Of a stretch of DNA of 37,792 bases, positions 30,395-37,792 are shown one piece after another (position 1 is the first letter of the stretch; every line of letters begins with the position of its first letter). The translations under genes and the position numbers were made by a program. Source of the DNA: Coemansia sp. RSA 1804 (lineage: Eukaryota; Kickxellomycota; Kickxellomycetes; Kickxellales; Kickxellaceae); assembly GCA_027578815.1 (NCBI GenBank), contig JANBTH010000092.1, forward strand, positions 1-37,792. Reading direction: 5' to 3'. Under the pieces are notes generated by a model. It worked only from the letters and a program-made list of their open reading frames with translations, was not told the DNA's origin and made no database searches.

Positions 30395-31111
30395 TTAGAA
30401 CTTGAGCGTGTGGGGAGCCTGGCCCTTAGACAGAGAGAACGAAGAGGCGAGGTACGAGGCAAGGAATGGCACCTTTGCAACAGCGGCGACAATCTCCTTG
30501 TCAACAACCTTCTGGTCGGCAATCTTGTGGGCGGGGTGCTCCTTCTTCTTGGCGTCCTTGCCAAAGAACTCTTCCTCGTCACCCTTGGGCTTGGCCTCCT
30601 TCTCGCCCTTGAAGTACTCGTCGCTGACCTTAGCATCGATCTTGACGCCCGAGATGTCGACCTTGGTCGAGGTAGCAACAACATATGCCTGGTTGACACG
30701 GCGGAGAGGAACGCCGTTAATCTTGAAGGGACCTGTGATCAGAAGAAGACCGGACTTGAGCTGCTTCAGGAACACAACACGCTTGCCACGGAAGCGGCCA
30801 GCAAGAAGGATCAGAACGGTACCAGGAGTGATCGACTGGCGCAGCTTGGGTGCACGGATAGCCTTGCGACCAGCCTTGGACTTGGGGATGGTGCTCACCG
30901 GGTACACGCTGTTGCTCTCGGCAGTCAGGGCCTTAACGAGATCGCTCCTCTCGCTCACAGGCGCCTCGGCTTTCTTGGGCTTCTCGGTCTCGGCAACCTT
31001 GGCCTTTCCATCCTTGACAATCTTGTAGGCAGCGCGCTTGGAGAAGACCTTGGAGCGCGACAGACGGCTAATGCCTGGTGCCAGCTGGTTCTTGTGAGCG
31101 GACTTGGCCAT
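30395..31111 (-). CDS. RPL6: 60S ribosomal protein eL6
   Basis: 238 residues, very basic, a component of the cytosolic large ribosomal subunit. The conserved core is plain: RQSITPGTVLILLAGRFRGK (about 131-150), KRVVFLKQLKSGLLLITGPF, NGVPLRRVNQAYVVATSTK and VDISGVKIDAKVSDEYFKG. The family C-terminus is also present (KVVDKEIVAAVAKVPFLASY). Codon choice is strongly biased toward C- and G-ending codons, as in highly expressed genes, and differs from the neighbours; it also opens a long antisense frame. The ATG at 31111 gives the usual MAKSAHKN-type start. A branch site, pyrimidine tract and AG just upstream suggest that the 5' leader carries an intron. Confidence 0.96.
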   Translation of the reverse strand: MAKSAHKNQLAPGISRLSRSKVFSKRAAYKIVKDGKAKVAETEKPKKAEAPVSERSDLVKALTAESNSVYPVSTIPKSKAGRKAIRAPKLRQSITPGTVLILLAGRFRGKRVVFLKQLKSGLLLITGPFKINGVPLRRVNQAYVVATSTKVDISGVKIDAKVSDEYFKGEKEAKPKGDEEEFFGKDAKKKEHPAHKIADQKVVDKEIVAAVAKVPFLASYLASSFSLSKGQAPHTLKF

Positions 31112-31128
31112 CTTTGCTATTTTTGTAT

Positions 31129-31190
31129 CTACATGGAACAACGGAACGGATGAGACAAGAAAAGCGGCAAATACTTTAGAGACATTAGTA
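31129..31190 (-). promoter_or_regulatory. Putative 3' end of a 5'-UTR intron of RPL6
   Basis: Reading on the - strand, TACTAAT (31190-31184) matches a fungal branch site. It is followed by a long pyrimidine-rich tract and then TAG at 31131-31129, some 18 bases before the ATG. Introns at or near the start codon are common in fungal ribosomal protein genes. I could not choose a donor upstream, so the intron is incomplete in this annotation. Confidence 0.5.
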
Positions 31191-31214
31191 AGCTTGGAAG
31201 TCTGCACGCAAAGT

Positions 31215-31415
31215 CTAACTTTGCATTAACCACAGTGCAATCATTGAGCATGCAAACAGCGAAGGTCCATCTAGTCCATAAACTGCGTCTGTAGAAGGCC
31301 CCAGGTATATCATCCAGAACGAAAGCAACAAGAGAGCAGGAGCGTGAGGAAACCGGAATAACATTCTAATCGCCACCAGCACATCTCCTATAGTCATAAA
31401 GAATAAAAGCGCCAT
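31215..31415 (-). CDS. Possible small two-helix membrane protein, or terminal exon
   Basis: A 66-codon frame with a true ATG at 31415. It has hydrophobic segments at about 1-20 (ALLFFMTIGDVLVAIRMLF), 26-40 (PALLLLSFWMIYLG) and 50-66 (PSLFACSMIALWLMQS), so two or three membrane helices are possible. No family is recognised. It lies within about 100 bases of the eL6 start, in the place of that gene's leader or leader intron, which argues against an independent gene. It may also be the last exon of a spliced gene whose earlier pieces lie at 31640-32225. Confidence 0.2.
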   Translation of the reverse strand: MALLFFMTIGDVLVAIRMLFRFPHAPALLLLSFWMIYLGPSTDAVYGLDGPSLFACSMIALWLMQS

Positions 31416-31639
31416 GTACTATAAATTCTGCTGCTGATGATTCTGCTGCGTATATCAGCCCCGTTCTTTATCGCTGGTTTGAGGATCCGACTTCTTCGTC
31501 GCATATAGACAGCGCACAGACTTGGTAGTATGTTTCCCAGGATATTGTATGTGCTGCATACAAAAGCCAGATTAAAATATCGATGCCGTCACGACACGAG
31601 CATGCGCAAAAGCAACGAAAAAGGCACAATGGTGGTTGA

Positions 31640-32227
31640 CTAGCAAAAACCTCGGACCCGAGCAATGTAGTTCCATAACACCTGGGTTTTCTGGCTCAGC
31701 TTAACATAAGTCGTTTGCAATGAAAGGACGTAGTGGCTGACAAAATAAAATACAAAAAGGAAGAACTTTGCAATGAACACCAAAATAAGTCCCACATTTT
31801 CGTCTGAAATTTAAAAGCCAAATCCCTTCTCGGCAAATCGAATCGCCTTCACTGAATACCAGGCCCTATGCAATCGCCACCATCGCCCATCGCGCATAGT
31901 AAATTATGCACAGATACACGGTTGATGAGACATGGTCGGAATCGCATTGTCTTATTTCTGGAATTCGGCATGGCCAGAAGTTGCGTATTTAAAAGTCGCA
32001 AAAAACAGCAACACTCTAGTGTCACTAACCACCTAACGCATCCAACGCATCCAACCATGCCGAATCCATCCTCAGATAACCTCTCATCCATCGCCACATC
32101 CGCCTTTCCCTCATCCTCACGCTCTGCTTCTGTCTGTGCTCCTCCTGCGTCTGTCGTTGCTGCTAGAACCTGCCGTGACCTGTTGATAGATGCATAGTAC
32201 GCGTTCAGTATTATAAGACACTCACAT
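31640..32227 (-). other. Candidate exons of an unrecognised spliced gene
   Basis: Two coding-like blocks are seen on the - strand. The first has a possible 46-base intron, GTGAGT at 32225 to CAG at 32180, that would splice an AT at 32227-32226 to a G at 32179, creating an ATG and then an acidic frame of 110 codons (SRQVLAATTDAGGAQTEAER at its start) to 31849. The second, after a TTTCAG acceptor at 31809-31804, is open for 54 codons and encodes a strong hydrophobic helix (VGLILVFIAKFFLFVFYFV) ending near a CAGGTG donor-like site at 31681. No known family fits. Transcript evidence would be needed to call a gene. Confidence 0.25.
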
Positions 32228-32909
32228 AATGGATCCTTTTGCTACAGATGTAGATGCGAGGAAAAAAGAATGAGCCTTCAATCTTGCTGCGACAGCTGTA
32301 GCTTTTTGGTTGGAAATGCCAGATACTAAAAGATGCTAGCTAATCAAATCCACATTCAATTGAAGAAGGGGAATCAAAAGAAAAATCTACTCCATTTTAC
32401 ATGCCTGTTTGCCTTCCCAATCCAAGCCGCGTACAGGCACAAAAAGAAGCAAGCTGATCAAGTGAGAAAAAATTGCAACTCCATACAGTTCGCCTACAAA
32501 GAAACTTGGATATGGCTGTTTGACCATTTATTGTGAAGAGAAGGAATGGGACTTTTGTCCAATTTGAACTGTGGGTTTTTTGCAACCACTGTCATAGAAG
32601 CATTCTCTTTCTGAAAAAGTCTTGCTTTTCGAACGACGCCCTCTCACTTCGCTTCTTTCAATCATTATTTCCTTTCTTTTTCTTTAACTGCTTCATACAT
32701 TTAGCATCTGGCAAATTCTATTTCATTTCTTGGTTGAAGGTTGCCAGAGAGAAAATTACAAAAGGCCTTTTTTGATTTCTCGCTTGCGCTTTTTTCATTG
32801 CAAAAGAACCGACTAAGCGACTTGCCAATAAAAAGCCGTACATTTACCAGGCGGAAGGATTGACCTAGAGCAACTGATTTGCTACGCATAAAAAGCAAGA
32901 ATTCTGAAG

Positions 32910-34292
32910 ATGGCAGAATACGATCTCACCCTGCACATGATCCCCTTGTTGGATCGCCAGCTAGTCTTTCCGCTGCTTGAATTTGTGTCGACAAAGGGCG
33001 TTTATAGGGCGGAGGATATGCTGAAGGCGAAATATGAGCTTCTGTCCCACACGAGCATGGTTGACTTCACTGGCAGTCTGTACAGGCAGATTCACGACGT
33101 TGACGAGCTGCCCGAGGAGTTTGCAAAGAAGCGTGCCGAGGTTATCAGAAAGCTCGAGGAGAGCGAGCAGAAGACCGAGCACATCCGTGAGGTTATTGAG
33201 AATCCGGAGGTTGCTGGGTCCCTGCGTCAGGACAAGCTGCAGAACATGAAGCTTCTTGGCGAAAGCTACCAGTGCACGCCAGAGATGGTTCTCGAGCTGT
33301 ACAACTTCGGGCAGCTGCAGTACAACTGTGGAAATTACGGTGGCTCTGCCGACCTTTTGTTTCATTTCAGCATTCTGTCGACGGATCCCGAGCTTACACT
33401 ATCTGCAATGTGGGGCAAGCTGGCATCGGAGATTCTGCTTGGCAACTGGGAGGTGGCGTACGAAGACATGCTCAAGCTTAAGGAGACGATCGAGAAGACC
33501 CACTTCAAGTCGCCAACGGAGCAGCTCCAGCAGCGCTCATGGCTTTTGCACTGGTCGCTGTTTGTATTCTTCAACCACCCCAAGGGTCGCGATGGCATTG
33601 TTGACACATTCCTTCTGCCGCAATACATCAGCACCATTCAGAACGCCTGTCCGTGGATGCTGCGCTATCTGACTGCAGCTGTGGTCACCAACCGCAGGAG
33701 GCGCAACATGATGCAGGAGCTGGTCAAGATCATTGAGCAGACCACATACACCTATCGTGATCCCGTCATTGAGTTTGTGGAGGCGCTGTACGTTGATTTC
33801 GACTTTGACAGGGCTGCCTCGAAGCTGGAGCAATGTGAGGATGTTCTGGACCAGGACTTCTTTCTGACCAGAGCTGTGGACGACTTCCTTGAGAACGCGC
33901 GCTTCTTTTTTGCTGAAGTCTACTGCCGTATTCACAAGCGCATTGACATGGTTGGGCTGTCAAAGAGGCTTGGTATGAAGCAAGAAGCCTGTGAGAAGTG
34001 GATTGTCAAGCTCATCCGTGACACCCGCATGGATGCCAAGATCGATTTCAAGGACAACACGGTTGTTATGAATCCTTCGTATAACCCGATCTATCAGCAG
34101 GTCATTGAACGCACGAAGGCTCTTGTTTTCCGGTCGCAGGTTCTTAATGGCGCGATCGACAAGCGCGACAGCCTATCTTCCAAGAAGCCCGAGCAGAAGC
34201 AGAAGAACAGACAGCAGCAGCAACAGCAGCAACAACACCAGAAGGTTGGCAGAAAAGCCCATGACAACGCAGTCGCTGCCCCAGTCATGTAA
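32910..34292 (+). CDS. Translation initiation factor eIF3 subunit e (Int6)
   Basis: 460 residues. eIF3e is a PCI-domain subunit of the eIF3 octamer core; it binds the 40S subunit and eIF4G. The N-terminal eIF3e block is clear (MAEYDLTLHMIPLLDRQLVF, then PLLEFVSTKGVY), as is the helical-repeat region with YNFGQLQYNCGNYGGSADLL and LLGNWEVAYEDMLKLKE. The PCI/winged-helix region lies at about 250-410 (MVGLSKRLGMKQEACEKWIV, then KIDFKDNTVVM). Human eIF3e has 445 residues, so length is normal. The only addition is a C-terminal tail with a Gln-rich run before a basic end. S. cerevisiae lacks this subunit, so its presence fits a non-Saccharomyces fungus. The ATG at 32910 is the family start. Confidence 0.96.
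   Translation: MAEYDLTLHMIPLLDRQLVFPLLEFVSTKGVYRAEDMLKAKYELLSHTSMVDFTGSLYRQIHDVDELPEEFAKKRAEVIRKLEESEQKTEHIREVIENPEVAGSLRQDKLQNMKLLGESYQCTPEMVLELYNFGQLQYNCGNYGGSADLLFHFSILSTDPELTLSAMWGKLASEILLGNWEVAYEDMLKLKETIEKTHFKSPTEQLQQRSWLLHWSLFVFFNHPKGRDGIVDTFLLPQYISTIQNACPWMLRYLTAAVVTNRRRRNMMQELVKIIEQTTYTYRDPVIEFVEALYVDFDFDRAASKLEQCEDVLDQDFFLTRAVDDFLENARFFFAEVYCRIHKRIDMVGLSKRLGMKQEACEKWIVKLIRDTRMDAKIDFKDNTVVMNPSYNPIYQQVIERTKALVFRSQVLNGAIDKRDSLSSKKPEQKQKNRQQQQQQQQHQKVGRKAHDNAVAAPVM
34211..34238 (+). repeat. CAG/CAA repeat encoding poly-Gln in eIF3e
   Basis: Mixed CAG and CAA triplets encode a run of eight or more Gln close to the C-terminus of eIF3e, after the PCI domain. The mixture of codons makes expansion by slippage less likely than with pure CAG. 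Confidence 0.8.
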
Positions 34293-34572
34293 GGAAAGAA
34301 TATTATTATACAACGTTCTCTACGCTATTTTCTTTTTCCAGTCTGAGCAGCATAGCACTTTGTTAGCTTATTCTTCTCTCCCAAAATAGCAGTTTGCCTT
34401 TTAGTCTTTTAAAGACATTCTTTTTCACTTCAAGCTTTCCTTAAAATTTCGCTATACCATGTTATTATAAGACAAGACTGTGTATCGAATGATACTAACA
34501 GAGAGAGAGAATTGCCTAGCAGTACATTTTCTGCATTTGATAATAATAATCAACATGCAAACCAAAACGGCG

Positions 34573-34938
34573 CTAGTCTGTCCGTGCGAATCTGCCCTCT
34601 GCAAGGCGCTGCTGGAATTTCCCCTTGATAATCTGACAAACAGATCTAAGGTCATCCAGGCCCTTGTCCATGGCATCGACGGCATTAGAGCCGTCTGTTG
34701 TCTGGATACGCAGATTTGTCTTTGCTTCTGACGGATGCGGGATTGAGTAGCCGCAGAAGTCGACCTGGCGGTTTTGCATAATTGCCCACCGCAAAGAGTT
34801 GCCAAGGGTGTGGTCCTCTTCCTTGATCGAAAAGGTCATAGACGTCAGGTCTGAGCTGGCACCAGGCAGGATCTCTATCTTCTCCTCTGGAACATCCACA
34901 ATCGAAATATAGTTTGGTGCGCTTTCCGTTCCTTCCAT
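34573..34938 (-). CDS. RPC19: RNA polymerase I and III subunit AC19
   Basis: 121 residues. AC19 (POLR1D in human) pairs with AC40 in the assembly platform shared by RNA polymerases I and III, the counterpart of one bacterial alpha subunit. The alpha-like motif is intact: TFSIKEEDHTLGNSLRWAIM at about 35-54, then VDFCGYSIPHPSEAKTNLRI at about 59-78 and a C-terminal helix (DAMDKGLDDLRSVCQIIKGK). Length matches the family (yeast 142, human 133). The ATG at 34938 leaves a short acidic N-terminus. It converges on the eIF3e gene with a 280-base gap and is divergent from the DBP6-like gene. Confidence 0.95.
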   Translation of the reverse strand: MEGTESAPNYISIVDVPEEKIEILPGASSDLTSMTFSIKEEDHTLGNSLRWAIMQNRQVDFCGYSIPHPSEAKTNLRIQTTDGSNAVDAMDKGLDDLRSVCQIIKGKFQQRLAEGRFARTD

Positions 34939-35399
34939 TTCTATAGAGTCAATTGACAGCTGTTCCGATTGTTAAATATGCCTTCTAGCAAACAAAAGAA
35001 TTATTAGCAGAATATCCGAATAAAGCCATAAAGACAGAGGCAAAAGTGGTGAAAGTTCTCAAATAAATATAGGCAATTTGTTTTGAGCTCAACAGCAGTT
35101 GTGATGATTAAAAGGAGAAAATATTTTTGATCTGATGATTTGTCGGTCTGATCGGATCTGCAATTAACGTTGTTGTAATTCTTTTTGTGGATTCTTTTTT
35201 TAGACAAAGTAAAGCTTGCTGGATTGCAAAGTCTTTCAGCACTCTTCTGCCTTGCAAACCACTTTAGTCTTTTATTTTGCTCCTTCATTCGGGTTCAACA
35301 GCATAGCACAGGTGGATTAGACCTGTACTTGCATATCACATTATATTATACGCGTGCACGGCGTTTCAAAGCGCAAATATATCTGTTTCTGCAAAACAC
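34939..35399. promoter_or_regulatory. Shared divergent promoter of RPC19 and DBP6-like genes
   Basis: A 461-base spacer separates two genes for ribosome production. An A/T-rich block near 35118-35128 (AAAATATTTTT) resembles the RRPE element of yeast ribosome-biogenesis promoters, but only loosely, and I found no clear PAC element. No small gene is seen. Confidence 0.5.
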
Positions 35400-37313
35400 A
35401 TGGGCTCCACAAAAGAAAAGCGTAAGAAGGAAAAGGGCAATAAAGAACCCGGCAACAGCGAAGAGAAGACAAAGTTGAAACACAAGAGAAGAAAGCACGA
35501 TGCTGATGGCGAGCAGTCAAAACATTCTGAAAAGCCTGACAAGAAGGAGAAAAAGAGCAAACGAGCCAAGTCAAAGGATGCGATCATTGAGGCGCAAGAG
35601 GCGACAGAAGATAAAGATGATATCCTCTCGATGGACAACGCCGACAATGCCACTATCGATGCGGATCTTCCTGGCGACAGGCAGATGACAGAAGACGCAA
35701 TCAATATGGACGAGAATATCAAAGCCGGCGATGAAGAAACAAACGGTTTGGTGCCATTTCCTGACTTTTCGCAGCAGTTCAATGCTTCAGGTGAATTGGT
35801 AGCGGAGGCACTGAGTATGGGGGTTCCCTACTGGCTTGCACATCCAACAGTCATTGATCGGGATTATACAATCTCAATTGACAACAAGCGGTTTTCGCTG
35901 TCTCCGCACACTGCATCGCGCTGTGCAAAGGCCGGAATCGATACCTTATTTGCGGTTCAATCCGCAGTGATTCCGGTTCTGCGAGCAGCACATACGCTTT
36001 CGCGGCTAAGACACCATGTGCGCGATCTGTGCGTGTCGGCACCAACGGGAAGCGGAAAGACCTTGGCGTTTGTCATTCCGATTGTGGAGAGGTTGCGCAC
36101 ACGGGTGGTCGTCAGGCTGCGCGCATTGATTGTTCTACCAACAAAAGATCTTGCTCGCCAGGTCAAGGAATCCTTTGACTACTTTTGCACTGGCACTAGT
36201 CTTCGTGTTGGCTTGGCTACAGGAGATGTCTCTCTTTCCAAGGAACAGATTGCGCTTACAGGAACGTGTGAGCTGCTGGCTGGCGGAAACAGTCTTGTTG
36301 ATATCCTTGTCTGCACTCCTGGTCGTCTGATGGATCATCTTGTGTCAACCCAGAGCTTTACTCTGCAGCATTTGGAATTCTGGGTCATGGACGAGGCAGA
36401 CAGATTGCTGGGCGAGGGCTACCACGAGTGGATCTCAAAGGTGCAGTCATCAATCGAGATGAGTGAGCATCCACCTAGCACCGATGAGGAGAACACAATG
36501 CTTCTCGCTCCCGATGCGTGCACCTTGCGTGAGCCCATGTCAAAGCTCGACATACTGGCACGGCCAGCGCCACGGATTCAAAAGCTGCTCTTTTCTGCCA
36601 CACTGACACGCGATCCTGCCAAAATTGCTCAGCTCAAGCTTATCCGGCCGCTTTACATCTCTGTTGCACAGGCAGAGACAGAACAGAAAGCTGCTTGTGC
36701 AGCTGGTACATATACGTTCCCGTCATCTCTAAAGGAGTTCTACATTACCTGCCCGGCGGATCGGAAGCCACTTTGGCTTATATACTTGCTATATGAGCAT
36801 CATCTCAGCGGCGTGGTATGCTTTACAAAGTCCTTGGAGGCTGCACACAGACTGGCGCAGGTGATTCAGACGTGGGCTTCGCTGGTGCCAGATGAGATGT
36901 GGCCAGATAATAAAAAGGTGGTGGTTGCCGAATACTCTAGCGATCTTTCTTCTGCTGAGCGTGCGCGTATCATGCGGCTGTTCAAGCAAGGCGAAATCAC
37001 TCTGTTGGTGTGCTCGGATCTTATTGCGCGCGGCCTTGACATTGACCAGATAGAGGCTGTTGTCAACTACGATGTGCCTACCCACATGAGCCAGTACACA
37101 CACCGAGTTGGCAGGACCGCCAGAGCAGGCAAGGAGGGACAGGCATACACTCTTGTGGGCGTAACACAGGCGTTCCACTTTAAAAAGATGATGAAGGACA
37201 ATGGCCATTGGTTTGGATATCTGCACAAGATCAGTCCAGAGAGAACATCTATAGACTCGCTACACAAGCAGTACGAGGCTGCTCTGAAAGCCGTGGGTGA
37301 CATTTACAGCTGA
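35400..37313 (+). CDS. DBP6: DEAD-box RNA helicase, Dbp6/DDX51 family
   Basis: 637 residues. Dbp6 is a nucleolar helicase needed for early 60S subunit assembly. A highly charged Lys/Glu-rich N-terminus (1-75) probably carries the nucleolar signal. Helicase motifs in order: Q-motif region LFAVQSAVIP (183-192), motif I APTGSGKT (214-221), Ia PTKDLARQV, Ib TPGRLMDHL, II DEAD (331-334), III SAT (399-401), IV VVCFTKS, V ARGLDI and VI HRVGRTARAG. The sequence preceding the Q motif (GVPYWLAHPTVIDRDYT) and the gap of about 20 residues between Q motif and motif I, where DDX51/Dbp6 carry an insert, favour this family over other DEAD proteins. A second insert of about 50 residues lies between motifs II and III. 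The ATG at 35400 is the first in frame. Confidence 0.9.
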   Translation: MGSTKEKRKKEKGNKEPGNSEEKTKLKHKRRKHDADGEQSKHSEKPDKKEKKSKRAKSKDAIIEAQEATEDKDDILSMDNADNATIDADLPGDRQMTEDAINMDENIKAGDEETNGLVPFPDFSQQFNASGELVAEALSMGVPYWLAHPTVIDRDYTISIDNKRFSLSPHTASRCAKAGIDTLFAVQSAVIPVLRAAHTLSRLRHHVRDLCVSAPTGSGKTLAFVIPIVERLRTRVVVRLRALIVLPTKDLARQVKESFDYFCTGTSLRVGLATGDVSLSKEQIALTGTCELLAGGNSLVDILVCTPGRLMDHLVSTQSFTLQHLEFWVMDEADRLLGEGYHEWISKVQSSIEMSEHPPSTDEENTMLLAPDACTLREPMSKLDILARPAPRIQKLLFSATLTRDPAKIAQLKLIRPLYISVAQAETEQKAACAAGTYTFPSSLKEFYITCPADRKPLWLIYLLYEHHLSGVVCFTKSLEAAHRLAQVIQTWASLVPDEMWPDNKKVVVAEYSSDLSSAERARIMRLFKQGEITLLVCSDLIARGLDIDQIEAVVNYDVPTHMSQYTHRVGRTARAGKEGQAYTLVGVTQAFHFKKMMKDNGHWFGYLHKISPERTSIDSLHKQYEAALKAVGDIYS

Positions 37314-37628
37314 CTTTGCGTTTGGCTTTATCCCTTCTAGATTTTTAGTAACCGAATAAATATTGTCACTAGACGTTAAAAGCCGTTCGATGCTAGTAAA
37401 GAAGCATAACAAGCAATCTGCAACTTGGCTAATATTTTGGCATAGATAAATTACCGCTTGATCGGTCAACAAGTCTTATTTTGAACTTTGCTGCCTTTCC
37501 ATACCAAGAAGAAGAATAAATAACAAACGCGATACAGCTTGCTTCTGCTCTTTCTCTTGACTTACCCCCCCTCCTTTCTAATACCTACTTAGATCTGGTG
37601 TGCATTTTCTTTTTGTATGTGTTTAGAG
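37314..37628. promoter_or_regulatory. Intergenic: DBP6 3' end and CFT2 promoter
   Basis: No gene is seen. The last 70 bases are pyrimidine-rich, with TTCTAAT near 37576-37582 and TTTAG at 37622-37626 just before the CFT2 ATG. That looks like the 3' half of an intron in the leader, but no donor could be fixed. Confidence 0.45.
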
Positions 37629-37792
37629 ATGTCAGGGTCGCTTCAATTCACAGCAATATCCGGTGCTAATAACGAGGATGCGGTGTGCTATTTGCTCGAA
37701 GTAGACAATGCCAAAATCCTTCTCGATTGTGGCAGCTACGAAAACTACTCAGAAGCTAGCCTGGAGCAGCTTCAGCGAGTAGCGCGCCAGGT
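37629..37792 (+). CDS. CFT2: Cft2/CPSF100, N-terminal fragment cut by the window end
   Basis: The ATG at 37629 opens a frame that runs off the window after 54 codons. The visible part reads SLQFTAISGANNEDAVCYLL and then a segment ending KILLDCGSYENYSEASL. This matches the start of the metallo-beta-lactamase fold in Cft2/CPSF100, the inactive partner of the cleavage nuclease Ysh1/CPSF73 in the 3'-end processing complex. The ILLDCG strand with a following acidic or aromatic position is shared by CPSF73 and integrator subunits, but the GANNEDAVCYLLEVD pattern favours Cft2. Only the first strands are present, so the catalytic-site status cannot be judged. Confidence 0.8.
   Translation, partial: MSGSLQFTAISGANNEDAVCYLLEVDNAKILLDCGSYENYSEASLEQLQRVARQ

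Larger units (their letters stand above)
31112..32909. promoter_or_regulatory. 1.8 kb region between eL6 and eIF3e genes
   Basis: It should hold the promoters of two divergent translation genes. Unlike other spacers here, it has patchy coding-like segments on the - strand (31215-31415, 31640-31803, 31849-32178), described separately. The + strand frame at 32056-32197 is Ser-rich and antisense to one of these. From 32340 to 32909 it is A/T-rich with no gene seen. Confidence 0.45.

Noticed and set aside
30380..31153. 257-codon + strand open frame opposite the eL6 gene
   Set aside because: It is the exact antisense of a highly biased ribosomal protein gene. C- and G-ending codons remove antisense stops; the translation is Leu/Gly/Val-rich and matches no family.
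31868..32197. 109-codon + strand frame, Ser-rich
   Set aside because: Antisense to the acidic minus-strand candidate exon; Ser/Leu richness is what the reverse of Glu/Asp codons gives. Neither strand is proven.
1..37792. tRNA genes, transposons or viral remnants
   Set aside because: Reading the spacers, I recognised no paired A- and B-box pattern and no integrase, transposase or reverse transcriptase motif. A tRNAscan and repeat search would settle this.

Overview
The window looks like an ordinary, gene-dense stretch of a fungal nuclear chromosome. The markers are the ERMES protein Mmm1, a Rim15/Greatwall-type kinase, an Img2/mL49 mitoribosomal protein, the GPI-anchor enzyme Gpi13 and Cft2. 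Genes are mostly intronless; one coding intron (GT...TAG, 188 bases) is clear, in the mL49 gene. Low intron density, near-balanced base composition, retained eIF3e and an AKTIP/FTS-type protein would suit an early-diverging lineage such as Kickxellomycotina (Coemansia-like). That placement is inference from gene content only. Start codons below are the first in-frame ATG that suits the family.

Layout. 750-4382 (+) inositol hexakisphosphate kinase (Kcs1), convergent with 4464-6551 (-) Mmm1. A 2.3 kb gene-poor spacer leads to 8813-17392 (+), a very large Rim15/Greatwall-family kinase. Then come a class I methyltransferase (17943-19199 +), an unrecognised protein with a basic tail (19360-20157 -), a zinc-ribbon protein resembling RNase MRP/P subunits of the Snm1/Rpr2/RMP24 type (20797-21744 -), an AKTIP/FTS-like UEV protein (22181-23254 +) and Gpi13/PIG-O (23679-27533 +).

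The last third is dominated by translation and ribosome synthesis: mitochondrial tyrosyl-tRNA synthetase (27642-29165 -) divergent from mL49 (29536-30125 +), eL6 (30395-31111 -), eIF3e (32910-34292 +), Rpc19 (34573-34938 -) divergent from a Dbp6/DDX51 helicase (35400-37313 +), and the 5' end of Cft2/CPSF100 (37629 to the window edge, +). Two divergent pairs, MSY1/mL49 and RPC19/DBP6, join functionally matched genes across short shared promoters.

I recognised no tRNA, rRNA, transposon, CRISPR array or viral element. I did not find a clearly novel multi-gene system. The points most worth a second look are the Rim15-like kinase without a C-terminal receiver domain, the long PPxY-bearing tail on Mmm1, the two divergent pairs, the putative RNase MRP zinc-ribbon protein, and possible unannotated small spliced genes at 31.2-32.3 kb and 6.8-7.4 kb.
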